In this document: positions 48,756 to 59,577 of the stretch, piece after piece
Numbering within the stretch: position 1 is the stretch's first letter
Layout: every line of letters starts with the position of its first letter
Source of the DNA: Campylorhamphus procurvoides
Lineage: Eukaryota; Chordata; Aves; Passeriformes; Dendrocolaptidae
Length of the DNA: 64,000 nucleotides
Assembly: GCA_013396655.1 (NCBI GenBank)
Contig: WBMV01003353.1
Span: 124,001 to 188,000, forward strand
Direction: 5' to 3'
Position numbers and translations under genes: made by a program
Notes under the pieces: model-generated
The model's input: only the letters and a program-made list of their open reading frames with translations
Databases searched by the model: none
What the model was told of the DNA's origin: nothing

Positions 48756-51468
48756 AGGGCAGGAGCCCGGGCAGGGATCCCACCCTCGGAGCAGAGCAGA
48801 TGTCTGCAGCTCCAGCTGGGAACAAACAGCTGGAACACACAGAGCCTTAGAAATCAAACTCTGCCGCTGTACAAATATTTTTGGTAATGAAAATAAACAA
48901 AGTCATGGGAGTAACATGGGAGCTGCCTCCTGCTGCCACTGTGCTTTCAGGAGGAGATGGGCCAGGGAGCAAAGGGCCCGAGCAAGACCCGAGTGTGTGA
49001 CACGGGGGTGACAGTTCACGTGAGGTTGTTCCTTGCCAGAGGCCACAGCACAAGGGAGAGCCACACTGGGCACAGCCCCTTTCCCTCCCAGCCCCTCTGC
49101 CAGGGGGCTCTCGAAGCAAAGCCTCTGATTTTGGGGGATCTCAGTCTGCTCCAAAGGCCAGGACAGATCTCTCAGGATTTGAGCTTGTGGTTCTTCGACT
49201 GTCAGAGCAGAAAAGCACTGATTCCAGTCAAACTGCATCTCCATCCAGCACAGCAACACCTCCCAAAGCCCCAGCACTGGCGTGGTTGGGTTTGCCTGTA
49301 GCCAGAGCGAGGATGATGTTATTGCACAGGGGGAAGGCAGGAGGGTGCAGGGTGGTGTGTGGAGCTGGAACTGCTGCTGTCCACCAAATAAACGAGGGAT
49401 GGCTGGAACAGAATGTGAACACTGCAGCACATAAACACAGACCTGCCTTGCAGCACACTCACACACGTGTCCCTCCAGGCTCTCTGCTCGTTTTTACCTC
49501 TGTGAGGCCAATACCTTTTAACAATAAATGTTTAAGGGAGAAGAAAGCACCAGCAGCTCAGCAGAGAGCTCTTTGCTTTTGTGCAGCCAGCACAGCAAGC
49601 TGCTTCCCACCCCTGGATCCAGAACTCCTCCTGTGGTTAACTCTGCTCTAAACCACAGGGAAAATAATCATCCCCTCTTCTGCAGACCCCTGGGGATCAC
49701 ACAAGGGAGAGGAGACACTGAGGCACTCGGGTGCTTGTGGCTCCCTCCCTGCCTTTGCCTCAGCAAAGTTAGATTGCCTTTGGCCTTCGTTTCAGGAAAA
49801 TGAAGGGAATTACAGAAAAGGAGTAACAATACATTAAAAATACTGGCTAGCAAGCGCCATGTCCCAGTCTAGCTGGAGAGTTAAAAAGGAAATCAATTCT
49901 GGGCATTAACATCAGCGTTTTCTGGATGCTGCAGGGATTCCACTGCTGAATTTCCTGCTCACATCATTGCCACTGAACACCCATGCAGACACCTAACCCC
50001 AGCCACCCTCGCCACCCCCACCAGGAGGACACCTCATGACCATCGACTCGGGTGACACGAAATTCTCTGCCCTGCCAGGTGCACTGTGCCCAGGAGCCCT
50101 GCAGGAGGTGTGACCGTGGGCAGTGCACATCCCCAGTGTCCCATGGCACGGCCTCACCTGCTCCCAGCTGAAGAAGAGCATCTCCTGCTGCAGGTTCTGC
50201 TGAGCCGCCCTCTCCACACTCTAGCACTGCTGGGGGACACAGGCTGTGCCTCCTGAATCCCTCGTGGCACGGGAACACCAGGCCAGCAACAAACCCCTGC
50301 GTTATCAATATTAAAAGGCAATGGATTCTGTGTCAATTGTTTTTATGTTGACTCACCCACACCGAGCACTGAGCCCTTTGGGACAGTGCTGGTTGGGATG
50401 GGAACAGAAAACAAGAGTCTGAGCAACCCCTCCCTGCTCATGGTGGGGTTACAGGACCAGTTTAAGCCCCCAGGAGTTGGTTCTTGGGGCTTTCATTCCT
50501 CCGAGACATGAAACCAAACACATGAAACCAAAGGCATCCTTTTCCAGGACAGGACTTGGCAGGTGCCAGTGGAAACCCTAGAAGGGCCCTGCCCGGCTGT
50601 GCTGCACGTGGGACCTGCAGCATCCCCTGCCCACAGCTGGTCACAGAGGGACAGGGCTCAGGGACACCAACCCTGTGTCAGACCCACACCTCTGGTGTGC
50701 CCAGGGCACCTGGGGAAGGCACCTCCCAGGGCATGAAACCACGAGAACCTTTATCAAAAATAGAAGATGCAGCTGCTTCAGGCAAAGGTTTCCATGTCAC
50801 AGGACCTGATTTAACTGAGATGCAATAAAGCCTCATTTGTACACTCTGCTACCTCTTCCTTGGTTAACCCTTTTCCCTGTTGTATCAGTATCCCTTCACT
50901 TTCCTTGGCAGCACTGTTATCACCATTTGAACTTTCAATAAAACCATACAGAGACTCCTCAATAAGCTCAGTTCCCGTGCAGTGACCCAGAGAGACAGAA
51001 AAGGGATTGTGCCCAGGCAGATGGGCACGAACAGAATGACTTGTACGAGAGGAATTGCAAACACCCATGTGACAAAGTTTTGCAGGTCACTTCAGGAAGG
51101 AATACACAAACCAGTGCAGAGACCTGGCTTTCTGCTTGTGTCTCTTCTCACACAAAGTCAGGCATTGGTATGGAGGGTCCCTCCTGTCTCACTCTTGCTT
51201 TTTGGGGGCCAACGACATCTACAGCTGAAGGGACAGCAAGTTCAAACACAAACTCCTATTTGAAACACAAATTCCTATTAATTCCATAAGAGACCCCAAA
51301 TGAAATGGCAGCAGCACTACGAAGTACCAGGGAGCACATCCCAAAATGGGCAGGGGAGAGCAGAGAGGTGTCAGCACAAGATGGTTCTGGTTCATACTCA
51401 CCCACACTCTTATGCACATGGACAAAAAAGGGACACAGGAGGTACCAGAAGTAAACTGACATACTGTA

Positions 51469-51474
51469 TTTATT
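51469..51474 (-). promoter_or_regulatory. FNIP1: FNIP1 distal poly(A) signal AATAAA
   Basis: TTTATT on the plus strand reads AATAAA on the minus strand. It is followed 20-60 nt downstream by TGTGTCC, a run of T and GTGTGGGTGAG, typical of a downstream U/GU-rich element. It is the only AATAAA seen below the stop codon within this region. Confidence 0.75.
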
Positions 51475-53698
51475 GCACAAATTTCCCCTAAAATTGGGAA
51501 TGGTTATTATAATACAAGTGCACATCTTGGGAAATATATACAAAAACAGAAGAGAGAACAAGTATGTACATTTTACCCAGCATTTTACAAGTACCACCAT
51601 CTAAATAATTTAGAGAAAGCAAAAAATTGTCATAAAACATTTCTAAGAACTAATAGGGAAAACATATGCAAGGTGTAAAATCTGTTCTTTTGAACAGTTT
51701 TTTGTTCTTAGCAGCCCAGTGTTTGCCAATTGCAACAAAACCAAATTTGCTAATTGGTGTTTCTAGTACACTTAGGTTTCAGCCAGAAAATTAAGACATA
51801 TTAATAATGGAGATTGGGAATAGTGGAAGAAAAGAAACCAAACGTTAGTTTTCTATTCACATAAAACAATCGCAGTATATTTTAACAAGTCAATGCTGTA
51901 GCCTGTAAAAATCCCTTTTTGTATTATTTAACAAACAGACACACGTACCACATTGTTCACGTACCCAGAAAAAGTGAACTCACAGGAAAACTTCCCATCC
52001 CATGAGGGTTTTGGTTGTTTTGCTGCCGAGGGGAGGGACCCACTGGACACGTCACTGGCCCCATCCCCGAGCAGCACTGGGCACAGGACAGCAGAGAAGG
52101 TGCCACCCAACAGCCACCCCCTTCTCCTCCCACATTGTTACTCATTTCAGGGGCTGAAAGGGCCTTTCTGGAGAGTCAGACCCCAAGGACTCAGGGGCTC
52201 AGGGGCTGCAGCTCCCTGTAAGGATTGCTGTGAGCACAGCCCTGGGGGTGCCAGGGTTAGGGGCAGCTGCCCAGAGGGGGCAAACCCACCCAAGGCAGGA
52301 GGGCACCCCCTGCCAGGCTGTGTCCAGTGCAGAACAATAACTCCTGCCCACCTCCTGGATCCCAGCAAAGAGTTAAACACCTCTATTCTCAGCTCAGTCC
52401 TATATTTCATTAGAAATGTGTTTACACAACCAGGCCCCTGTTTCGTGCTCATTCCAACAACCAGATGTAATGTAATTGTGTGTTGAGGAAAGGACATTTG
52501 AAAACCAGGGGAGAACCAAGCCCCTGGATCACACATGAAGCACGAGTCCCTTCCTTGCAGCAGCCAGTGTTGGATTTTACACACCAGTTGCCAGTGACCC
52601 TGCCTGTGCTCATGCTGGGGTCACATCCTGATGTAGACTGGGTCCTACATGGAAGGGGGGTGGGTTTGCCACGCAGACTTCCCTGGAACAGAGATTTAAG
52701 TGACAGATTTTAAATAGTACTGAACAACCACTCTGGGTGAATCCTGGCCCCAGAGAAGGAAGGGAGGAGAGTTCTGTCACTGACAATGGTGGGGCAGGGA
52801 TGTCTCTTATTGTTTTCAAGTTTATCAAATGGTTAAAATGGACTTGTATTTAAAATAACTCTGCAACCAACAATAGCAGGCGTGTTGTACTACTGAAAAC
52901 ATAATTATAGAATTCTTTATAGAGTTTAGAGACCAAGTGAATACGTGTCTCCTACTTGTGAGGATAAACTATGAATCTCAATATACTGAACATAATCCAT
53001 GAAAACAGAAGCTAAAAATCAGCAACATTAATTGGCTGCCAGGACAAATACGCAAAGCAAAGCCTAGAATGAAGTGTCCAGTTAAACTGAGGTAGTAGAG
53101 CCTTTGAAAACATAATCCACCTCCCACTGTCTATTTACATTACTTACACCAGGTTGGGTCCATCAGCTACTCGTACAACTATTGTATACACAGTGACAAA
53201 CCAGTGATGGCTGAGTAAAAGAGAAATGCTGAGAATAAAATAAACAACATTTCCTGCTGGTAATTACACGAGTGAGTAGAAAAGGGATTAGAGTCATCTG
53301 CAGCAAGGGTATATTTGTCTAAAAATAATTTGGGTATTACTACACTATGGTGTAATCAATGTTGTGGGGTTTTTTTGTAGAATGGTTTTAAAAAATATAT
53401 CAATTAGTTACCTGAGCAATTAAGGGTAATAGTCTACTCATTCTGTCCCCAATGCTTTGGTACAATTATTTCTAGTTTGTTATTTCAATAGCTGACTGAC
53501 TGCTGTAAAAAGAATATGGTGTGGCAAGAACATTACAGATCATAAAAAAGTTAGAGGTAATTGTCATGTCATTCTGAGGACCCCATGGGAAAATTTCAGC
53601 CAACATTCTCTTTAGATTATTTTTGTTTTTAACATTTTGATTATGTTGTGGAAGAAAAGCATCACTTAGTATAAAGCAACATTTAAACATTATAAACA

Positions 53699-53704
53699 TT
53701 TAAT
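53699..53704 (-). promoter_or_regulatory. FNIP1: Possible proximal poly(A) signal ATTAAA
   Basis: The common variant hexamer ATTAAA lies about 710 nt past the stop codon, with T-rich sequence following. Use would give a short 3'UTR lacking both Pumilio-type sites. Sequence alone does not show that it is used. Confidence 0.35.
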
Positions 53705-54412
53705 ACTGGTTACAGCATCCAGCCAAGAAAGAATCTCCATCGCTAGTTTGTCTGTTGGCCTCTTCCTTCCTCCTCCCTGTCCCCTCTGTCCCCTGCTATT
53801 CCTTCTTCCCAGGAGAAAGATCATAAATAGATTCTGGAGCTGACTGTCATTAATAAGCCTCTTACAAAACAAACCAGGCCCCGTTCTTCCTCTGGGAAGT
53901 ATCCAGAATTGGACTATGACATGAAAAAGTAGAAATTGTTTACAAATCATTGCAGCCTGAGAGCTCCATATCCTGAGGAGATCCTCCTCGGCTGAGGCCA
54001 GGCTGGAGGCAGCAGCTGCTCCCTCTCCTCCAGTTTGGAAGGGAGGATGGCATCCTGCCTTTCTCAGAGCAGTTCTTCCTCCATTCCCAGGAAAAGTCAC
54101 AGTCAGCCATTGGGGTAGAAACTGCTCAAAAATGCAGATCTTCAGCTTGGCTAAAATCTTCACTTTACTGTGGCTGAAATCTTGGGCTCACTCAGTTTCT
54201 TGATTCCTTTCTTTATCCTTCTCTTCTAAATGGCCAAGTGGGAGAGGAGAAGTCTCCAACTGTTTGCACACTGTGCAGTCATACATGGAGGTGCTGCAGC
54301 TCAACGAGCAGTTTGTTTGAATTGCTGCTGCAAAGAGAAAGAAGCCAGAACAAGTTGTCTTCCACTTTGTTTCCAGAGAGGCAAAAAGTCAAAGTCTGTG
54401 GCCTCTGGCATT

Positions 54413-54491
54413 TTAAAGGAGGATCTGGGCAACGTACGGGGAGTGAGTGCTCGCTACAGCTGCCAGCAAAGGGAGGTCGCTGGATTCAATC
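54413..54491 (-). CDS. FNIP1: FNIP1 last coding exon with stop codon
   Basis: This 79-nt coding segment is too short to stand out as an ORF. It starts after a TTCCAG acceptor, completes the split Gly codon and encodes [20 protein letters not shown] then AQILL and TAA. This is the conserved FNIP1 C-terminus. The 3'UTR continues to lower coordinates. Confidence 0.96.
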
Positions 54492-55320
54492 CTGGAAGGA
54501 AGCAGAGGAGTCACATTTAATGCAGCCCAAAACGCTGCTGGGCTGAACACGTGTCAGCACCCCCAGGGCCTGCCCAGCCCCAGCCTTTGCACTTGGGCCA
54601 CGGGTCACACTCTGCAGCTGCCAGACTGCTCCCAGCACCCTCCAGCTGTGCCTGCTCACGTGCTGCCAGCACCCCCCAGCTCCTGCCTGCCCGGGGGGCT
54701 TCTCACAGGGCCAGCCAACTGCTGAGGGCACAAATGCAGGCAGGAGAAACACCCAGTTCCCTGCTAACCTCACAGAGAAGGGAGCAGAGTCGGGGGACAC
54801 AGTGCAGGGACAGAGGACCAGGCTGAGGCAGTGGCAGCTGCAGCTGCTCCCCTGGCTCCAGCACCACACGTGCCTTCCTGCTCACCCCCTACTCCTCTGC
54901 ACAGAAAGACACTCAGAGCCTTCCTATAAACACCCCTTAAATAGCTCCTCTGCCTGTGCCCCACACCCCCAGAGAGGTATTATGTGCCTTACATGATACA
55001 GAGCGTGTTTTCTGCCACGTAGGGAAAGTCAGCCTGGAGGAATCAGGTGCCCCGTGTTGTTCAGTGATGACTGACCAACTAAGGAGGGAGTCTGCTAAGC
55101 TCTGCAGTGCTGAGCCCATCTTCCTGCCCAGGGGGAAGACAGGCAGGCAGGGGATCCTTGGCATGGAGCAATGGCTAAGGAGAAGCCCGTGGCCATGGGT
55201 AACTTAGGAGTTCCAGTCCCCTTTAGGAATCCATTCCGCTGTGCTCAGAACAAGCCCAGGCAGAGGATGTGGCACCAGCACCCCCAGGGCAGCACTGCTT
55301 GGAGCAGTTTGTGACCATAC
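54492..55320 (-). other. FNIP1: FNIP1 last intron
   Basis: A 0.8-kb intron, fairly GC-rich. Several overlapping ORFs on both strands have no recognisable domain. I see nothing else. Confidence 0.8.
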
Positions 55321-55436
55321 CCCAGCACCACGCCCAGCTCCTTCACGTGGACTCTCATCTGGCCCTTGAGATACTCAGACAGCATCTTGCTTTTGAAGTA
55401 GAGCTCCTGCAGCCGATCCTCCAGGTGCATCACACA
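55321..55436 (-). CDS. FNIP1: FNIP1 coding exon (second from last)
   Basis: A 116-nt exon encodes [20 protein letters not shown] through [11 protein letters not shown], then GG of a Gly codon. It is conserved with mammalian FNIP1 (EYLKGQM for EYLRGQM). The acceptor is TTTGCAG and the donor GTATGG, which is weaker than its neighbours. The ORF that reads past the donor is intronic. Confidence 0.96.
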
Positions 55437-55785
55437 CTGCAAAGCAAAGGCAGCTGTGTCAGGGAGAAGGCAGCACTGGATCTGCACCAAACCAGCCTCA
55501 CAGCAGAACAGCACAGACCCCAAATGCCTGTTGCCCATTCTGTGGCCGTGTCTAGGTAAGATAGTCACTGGCAGGACTCTTGCTTTGGAGCAGAAGCCTT
55601 TGGTTACAGGTTAAATAAGAATTAATGAGGCCACTGTTTTGATAACAGAGTGGCATTAATATGGGCAGCTCAAACAGCATTGTGGCTACAGATACAAACA
55701 CCAGGCAGAACCTCACACCTCCTTAACCTGTGAAGTGAAAGGGTGCTTGAAAACCATCACCCTCTTGATTGCCATTCAGACTTAC
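55437..55785 (-). other. FNIP1: FNIP1 intron (between third- and second-from-last exons)
   Basis: A 349-nt intron. Nothing recognised. Confidence 0.8.
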
Positions 55786-55983
55786 AAAGTTTGGAGATAA
55801 ATTATGCTTATAAAGCTGCAGAGTGGAATGGAGCAGGTTGGAGACAAGGCTGGAGACCAACACTTCTTTTCCCAGTTTATTCTCAATCATTCTTCTCTGG
55901 CTACTGGCCACTTGCACCGTCCACTTGTCCGTGTCTGCAATAATGCACACGGCCTCTGCAATGGGCTCGTCCAGAACAGGGTG
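55786..55983 (-). CDS. FNIP1: FNIP1 coding exon (third from last)
   Basis: A 198-nt phase-0 exon encodes [20 protein letters not shown] through [20 protein letters not shown] to NLSPNF. It matches the mammalian protein almost exactly; visible changes include DTDK for DMDK and RMIENK for RVTDNK. The acceptor is GTTGCAG and the donor is GTAAGT. Confidence 0.96.
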
Positions 55984-57673
55984 CTGCAACACAAAGGAAG
56001 AGCAGAACCCTGAGAATGCCAAATGACAGCAGCCTTTTCACAAAGCATCACCACCCTGGAGGGCAGGACAGCATCCCAGACACTGTCCCCCCTGAAATGT
56101 GCCCACACTGCACTCCAGTCACTGAAACAGAGGGCTGTGGGAGCCAGGCACAGACTCAGGAGGACAGTGGCTATTTTACCTTTTCCCCCAGGCTCAAAAG
56201 CGTGTCACTGGCTGACAATTCCATCTTTTGTATCTCAAGTACATTTTAAACTTCCAAAACTGAAAGGCCCCAGACTGCACCGTGCCGTTCAGCAAGGCTG
56301 TGCTAAGGAGGGCGGGTTCCTCCCAGTTGCCACTGGTTTCCCTGCACGGGAGGCCAGCAGAGGGAGTCAGGAACCAAGCCTGTGCCGTGCCATTCCTTCC
56401 AGCTGCTGTTGCATCTCTCCCAAGCCAGGAAAAAGGGTTTGAACAAGGGAGTATTTGGAAACCCACTGGCCTTCCCTAAAACACTTTTTGGGCTGGACTG
56501 TTAGGAAGCACCTCCTTCCAAAGGGTCCCACAGGAACCTCCCAAAGCACTGGGATGCAGTTACTGTTTTACTTGAAAAGCAGCATAAAAACCCTGCTCAG
56601 TCAGGCTGTATTTCAGCCACATCTGTCCCACAGCAGCAGGTACCTCACACTGCTGCCTCTCTTGCCTGAAATTCAATTACACTTCCTAAATGGCTTAAAC
56701 CAGCCCCTGGAACAACCACTGAGGGAGCAAAACTCATTGCCTGGGGGCTTAGGCACAAGGAAAGGGGACAGGAATGTGGGGAAGAACCACAGGTCTGATG
56801 CACATTGTTCATGTGAGAAGTGTGAAAAAGGGATGTGCTGGAGGCTCTCAGGAAAGAGGCTGCTCACCACTCTGTGCACGGGTTTTTCCCCATTCCCTTG
56901 GGAATAAATGAGAGAGGAGCAGAAACACTTTTCAGCAACAGCCTGCTTTCCACTCCTTTCCTGGGGACTAAAAGGGTTAGGGAACACCACAGCTCCCAGT
57001 CATGCCCCAGCTGGTCCAGGGAAAAGCTTCTGTGCAGAAGACATGAACTCCAGCACATATGAGAAGCTCAAGTCCCCTCTGGACCATTATCTTTACATTA
57101 TTTACATTGGTTTCTCCTTTTCCAATGAAGCCAGCACCACTGGACTCATGGACTACAATCCTGAAGAAGAAGAAATGAGCCCAGAACACTTAAGCATTCC
57201 TGGTGGCTTCCCTGTGGAGAGCAGGTTGTGCTGCACAAGGTGTGCAGGGACAGAGGAGGGAGCAAAGGCAGCTCCTGCCCCTCTGCAGCACCACTGTGCC
57301 CAGGAGGAGAGGCACAGCCTCAGTTCTGGGCTCGTTCAGCACCCTCCCATCCTGTGGGCACACAACCATCACCTGCCATGCCTACAGGAGACAGTGATTC
57401 CTCTAGGGCTTGGCACCAAATCCCTCTTCCCAGGGCATGAGCCTCCAGCTGGCTGCAGGGGGAGTCTGATCTTTAGTGCTCCAGATTTGCAGGGAAATAC
57501 CCACGTTTTTCAGAGACATGAATTGAGAGAGGAGAAAAAACTGGTGACCTGGGACTGGGGAAAGTGACAGGAGCTGCGGCAGTAAATATTTGCACTTCCA
57601 GCAGCTTGTACGTTCAAAAACATTTACCTTTCCCTACTGTGAGAGATACATTTACCAAATATAGCTTAATTAC
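55984..57673 (-). other. FNIP1: FNIP1 intron (between fourth- and third-from-last exons)
   Basis: A 1.7-kb intron. ORFs up to 219 codons on the plus strand (56908-57567) carry no recognisable domain. I see no clear repeat. Confidence 0.75.
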
Positions 57674-57842
57674 CTGCACAGCATGAGACAAATCTGACAC
57701 CAAACAGTGCCTCAGCTTTTCATCACTTCCTATTCCTTGTAAAACAAAGTCAGGGACATAAGATGAACAGTAGCCTCCCAGTAAGGATCTTCCAAAATTG
57801 GCAATACTGGGCTGGACAGAGTTCACTTCAACTAATTTTGAC
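57674..57842 (-). CDS. FNIP1: FNIP1 coding exon (fourth from last; start of C-terminal domain)
   Basis: A 169-nt exon encodes (G)[19 protein letters not shown] then [20 protein letters not shown] and ends DLSHAVQ. It is the start of the C-terminal FNIP DENN-type region, which contacts folliculin, and is nearly identical to mammalian FNIP1. The acceptor is TTGCAG and the donor is GTAATT. The next exon begins in phase 0. Confidence 0.96.
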
Positions 57843-58199
57843 CTGCAAGAAAGGCATATCACAGAGATGTCCAACAGTAAACAGCAAATTCAGCTTACAG
57901 AGAAGTTGCATTCCCACTTTTATCATACCTCTTCTCACTTCCATTCAGGCACTTTTTAAAGAGTTTAAAGTCAGCTTTTGCAGTCAGCCCGCCATGGAAG
58001 CAGAGAATACAAGCCAAGATCACAGCGCACAATTAATCACTTTTTCCAGACCACTGATCTCTCCATATTCCTTAACAACCAGCAAGTTCAGGAGACACTT
58101 TCCAACCCTGATGCCAAGTTAGGCTACAGTCCTCCAAACATGTGACATGAGAAGAGGCTCCATCTGTTTTAGGCTGTGTTACTGCTGAACAATACTTAC
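57843..58199 (-). other. FNIP1: FNIP1 intron (after the large exon)
   Basis: A 357-nt intron. Nothing recognised. Confidence 0.8.
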
Positions 58200-59577
58200 C
58201 CAGGGAAGGGAATCTCATACTCCTCTGCCCAATCCTCTTGCTCTCCTCCGTAATAGTTACTGCCCAGTCTAGTCAGGTCATGGCCTGTATCCTCACTCTC
58301 GCTGTCACCCAGGGCACTGTCTGAACTCTCATTTCTTGGAATGTCCCAATCAATTCCCGGGGCGACTTTTTTCTCTACATTTTCTCTATCCCCATGGGGG
58401 ACACGAATAGAGATTTTCTCTCTTTGGTCCTGCTCATTAAAGCAGTTTTTGTAGGTCTCTTGTCGAACGGAGTCCATGAATTTACAAAATTCACTAGGTG
58501 GTTTGCAAGCCTTTGTACACAGCTTTTTAGAAAATTCTAAACTATTGTTGTGAGCAAGAAGGTCCGGAGCTGCTTGCCCTGGAATATCATCAATAGTCCG
58601 GGTTTCCACCGCACTGTCATCAGTGAAGTACTCATCGAAGAGGCTCATGCTCTCAGCACTGTAGGGGTTTGGGTTCCAGCTCTGATGCTCACTAGCAACT
58701 TGAGGAAAGGGTTCAGCTGTCCCACAGTCTCTATTTTGGTCCTCACTAGTTTGTTTGGCTTCACAGTTCTGATCAGCAGACACTGCTGCCTCCGCTGCCG
58801 GCGGGCTGTGATGCCTGGCAATTTGTTCCACTACAGCCTGGCTCCTCAGCTCGATGTCTGAGTCGGGTGACATGGAGTCCCCGATGAGGAAGGTGACCTT
58901 TGTCTGCGCCTCGGCCGCGCCGCACGCGAAGGTGTCGCGGAAGGGCTTGTCGGGCGGCTTCTTCTGCAGGGCCGTGCTGGGACTGCCCGGCTGCAGCCCC
59001 TCCTCGGGGCCACGCTCCACACCCCCCCGGGGGGACACAGGGGCTGACCCCGTGCACACCACGGCCTCCACCTTGCTGTCCAGGCAGGGCCTCGGCTGTT
59101 TCACATCAGCAGCATCTTCCAGGCTGTCGTCGGGGACGATGGTCCTGTTCTCGTCCGAGGAGGTTTCCAGCTCCACCTTAGGGGTGCCCTGCGTGTCTTC
59201 TCCTCGCTCCTGCTGGGGGACACCTTCTATGTTCTGTGCCAGGGAAACGGGGCACTTGCAGTATCTGCAGCTGCAGTTGGGGGTTCTCGTCTCCTCAGAC
59301 TCCGTGGGCAGCAGGTTGCCCCTGTTCTTGTGCATCGTGACAAGCACATACTCAGACTCCTCCACCTCGCCCTTCTCCAGCGTGGTGGTGATAACAGTGC
59401 CAGGCATGACGATGGCCTCGTCCTCCCCGTTTTCTAAAAGATGTGTCTCCTGAAGTTCAGAGCATCTGATGAAGTAAGTGAGGAAATAAAGCAACCTCTG
59501 GACCAGGTCATGCCTTTTGCCCACCACAACTGTTTTCGCTAATCTCACGGGTGATCCGATAGCCCCGTACAGGTCAC
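58200..59577 (-). CDS. FNIP1: FNIP1 large coding exon (fifth from last; linker with degron and serine cluster)
   Basis: A 1378-nt exon encodes 458 full codons from [19 protein letters not shown] to EEYEIPFP. The first 60 or so residues finish the middle DENN region ([20 protein letters not shown]). The remainder is the poorly conserved linker. It contains a C-x-C-x-x-C-x-C motif (codons 59252-59275), the conserved [15 protein letters not shown] block, the FDEYFTDDS acidic block, and the [14 protein letters not shown] serine/acidic motif (58289-58330). The acceptor is TCCTAG and the donor is GTAAGT. The part around 58900-59060 is strongly GC- and CpG-rich. Long plus-strand ORFs here (e.g. 58854-59453) are antisense shadows. 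Confidence 0.96.

Larger units (their letters stand above)
38804..51449. other. Intergenic region between the FNIP1 3' end and the RAPGEF6 promoter
   Basis: About 12.6 kb with no recognisable exon, RNA gene or domain on either strand. It contains a CR1 fragment (45893-46123), a pyrimidine tract (39072-39108), a short TG repeat (43667-43695), an 18-19-bp tandem repeat (48693-48755), and AT-rich candidate regulatory blocks near 40911-41100, 43230-43470 and 46860-47270. The longest ORFs (205 codons at 44287, 151 codons at 44674 on the minus strand) overlap each other on opposite strands and look random. Confidence 0.7.
51450..54412 (-). other. FNIP1: FNIP1 3'UTR (about 2.96 kb, 3' end approximate)
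   Basis: The stretch below the stop codon has no CR1 copy or other recognised repeat. It ends at a canonical AATAAA on the minus strand at 51469-51474, followed downstream by a U/GU-rich stretch, the usual layout of a cleavage site. A proximal ATTAAA lies at 53699-53704. Two Pumilio-type UGUANAUA sites are visible at 53132-53139 and 51535-51542. A 3'UTR of about 3 kb is in keeping with mammalian FNIP1 mRNAs. Confidence 0.75.

Noticed and set aside
56908..57567. 219-codon plus-strand ORF in an FNIP1 intron
   Set aside because: No recognisable domain or splice signals; it lies within an intron of a well-defined gene on the other strand.
58854..59453. 199-codon plus-strand ORF and a 94-codon minus-strand ORF in another frame
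   Set aside because: Both are shadows of the GC-rich FNIP1 linker exon, whose frame is fixed by homology and splice phases.
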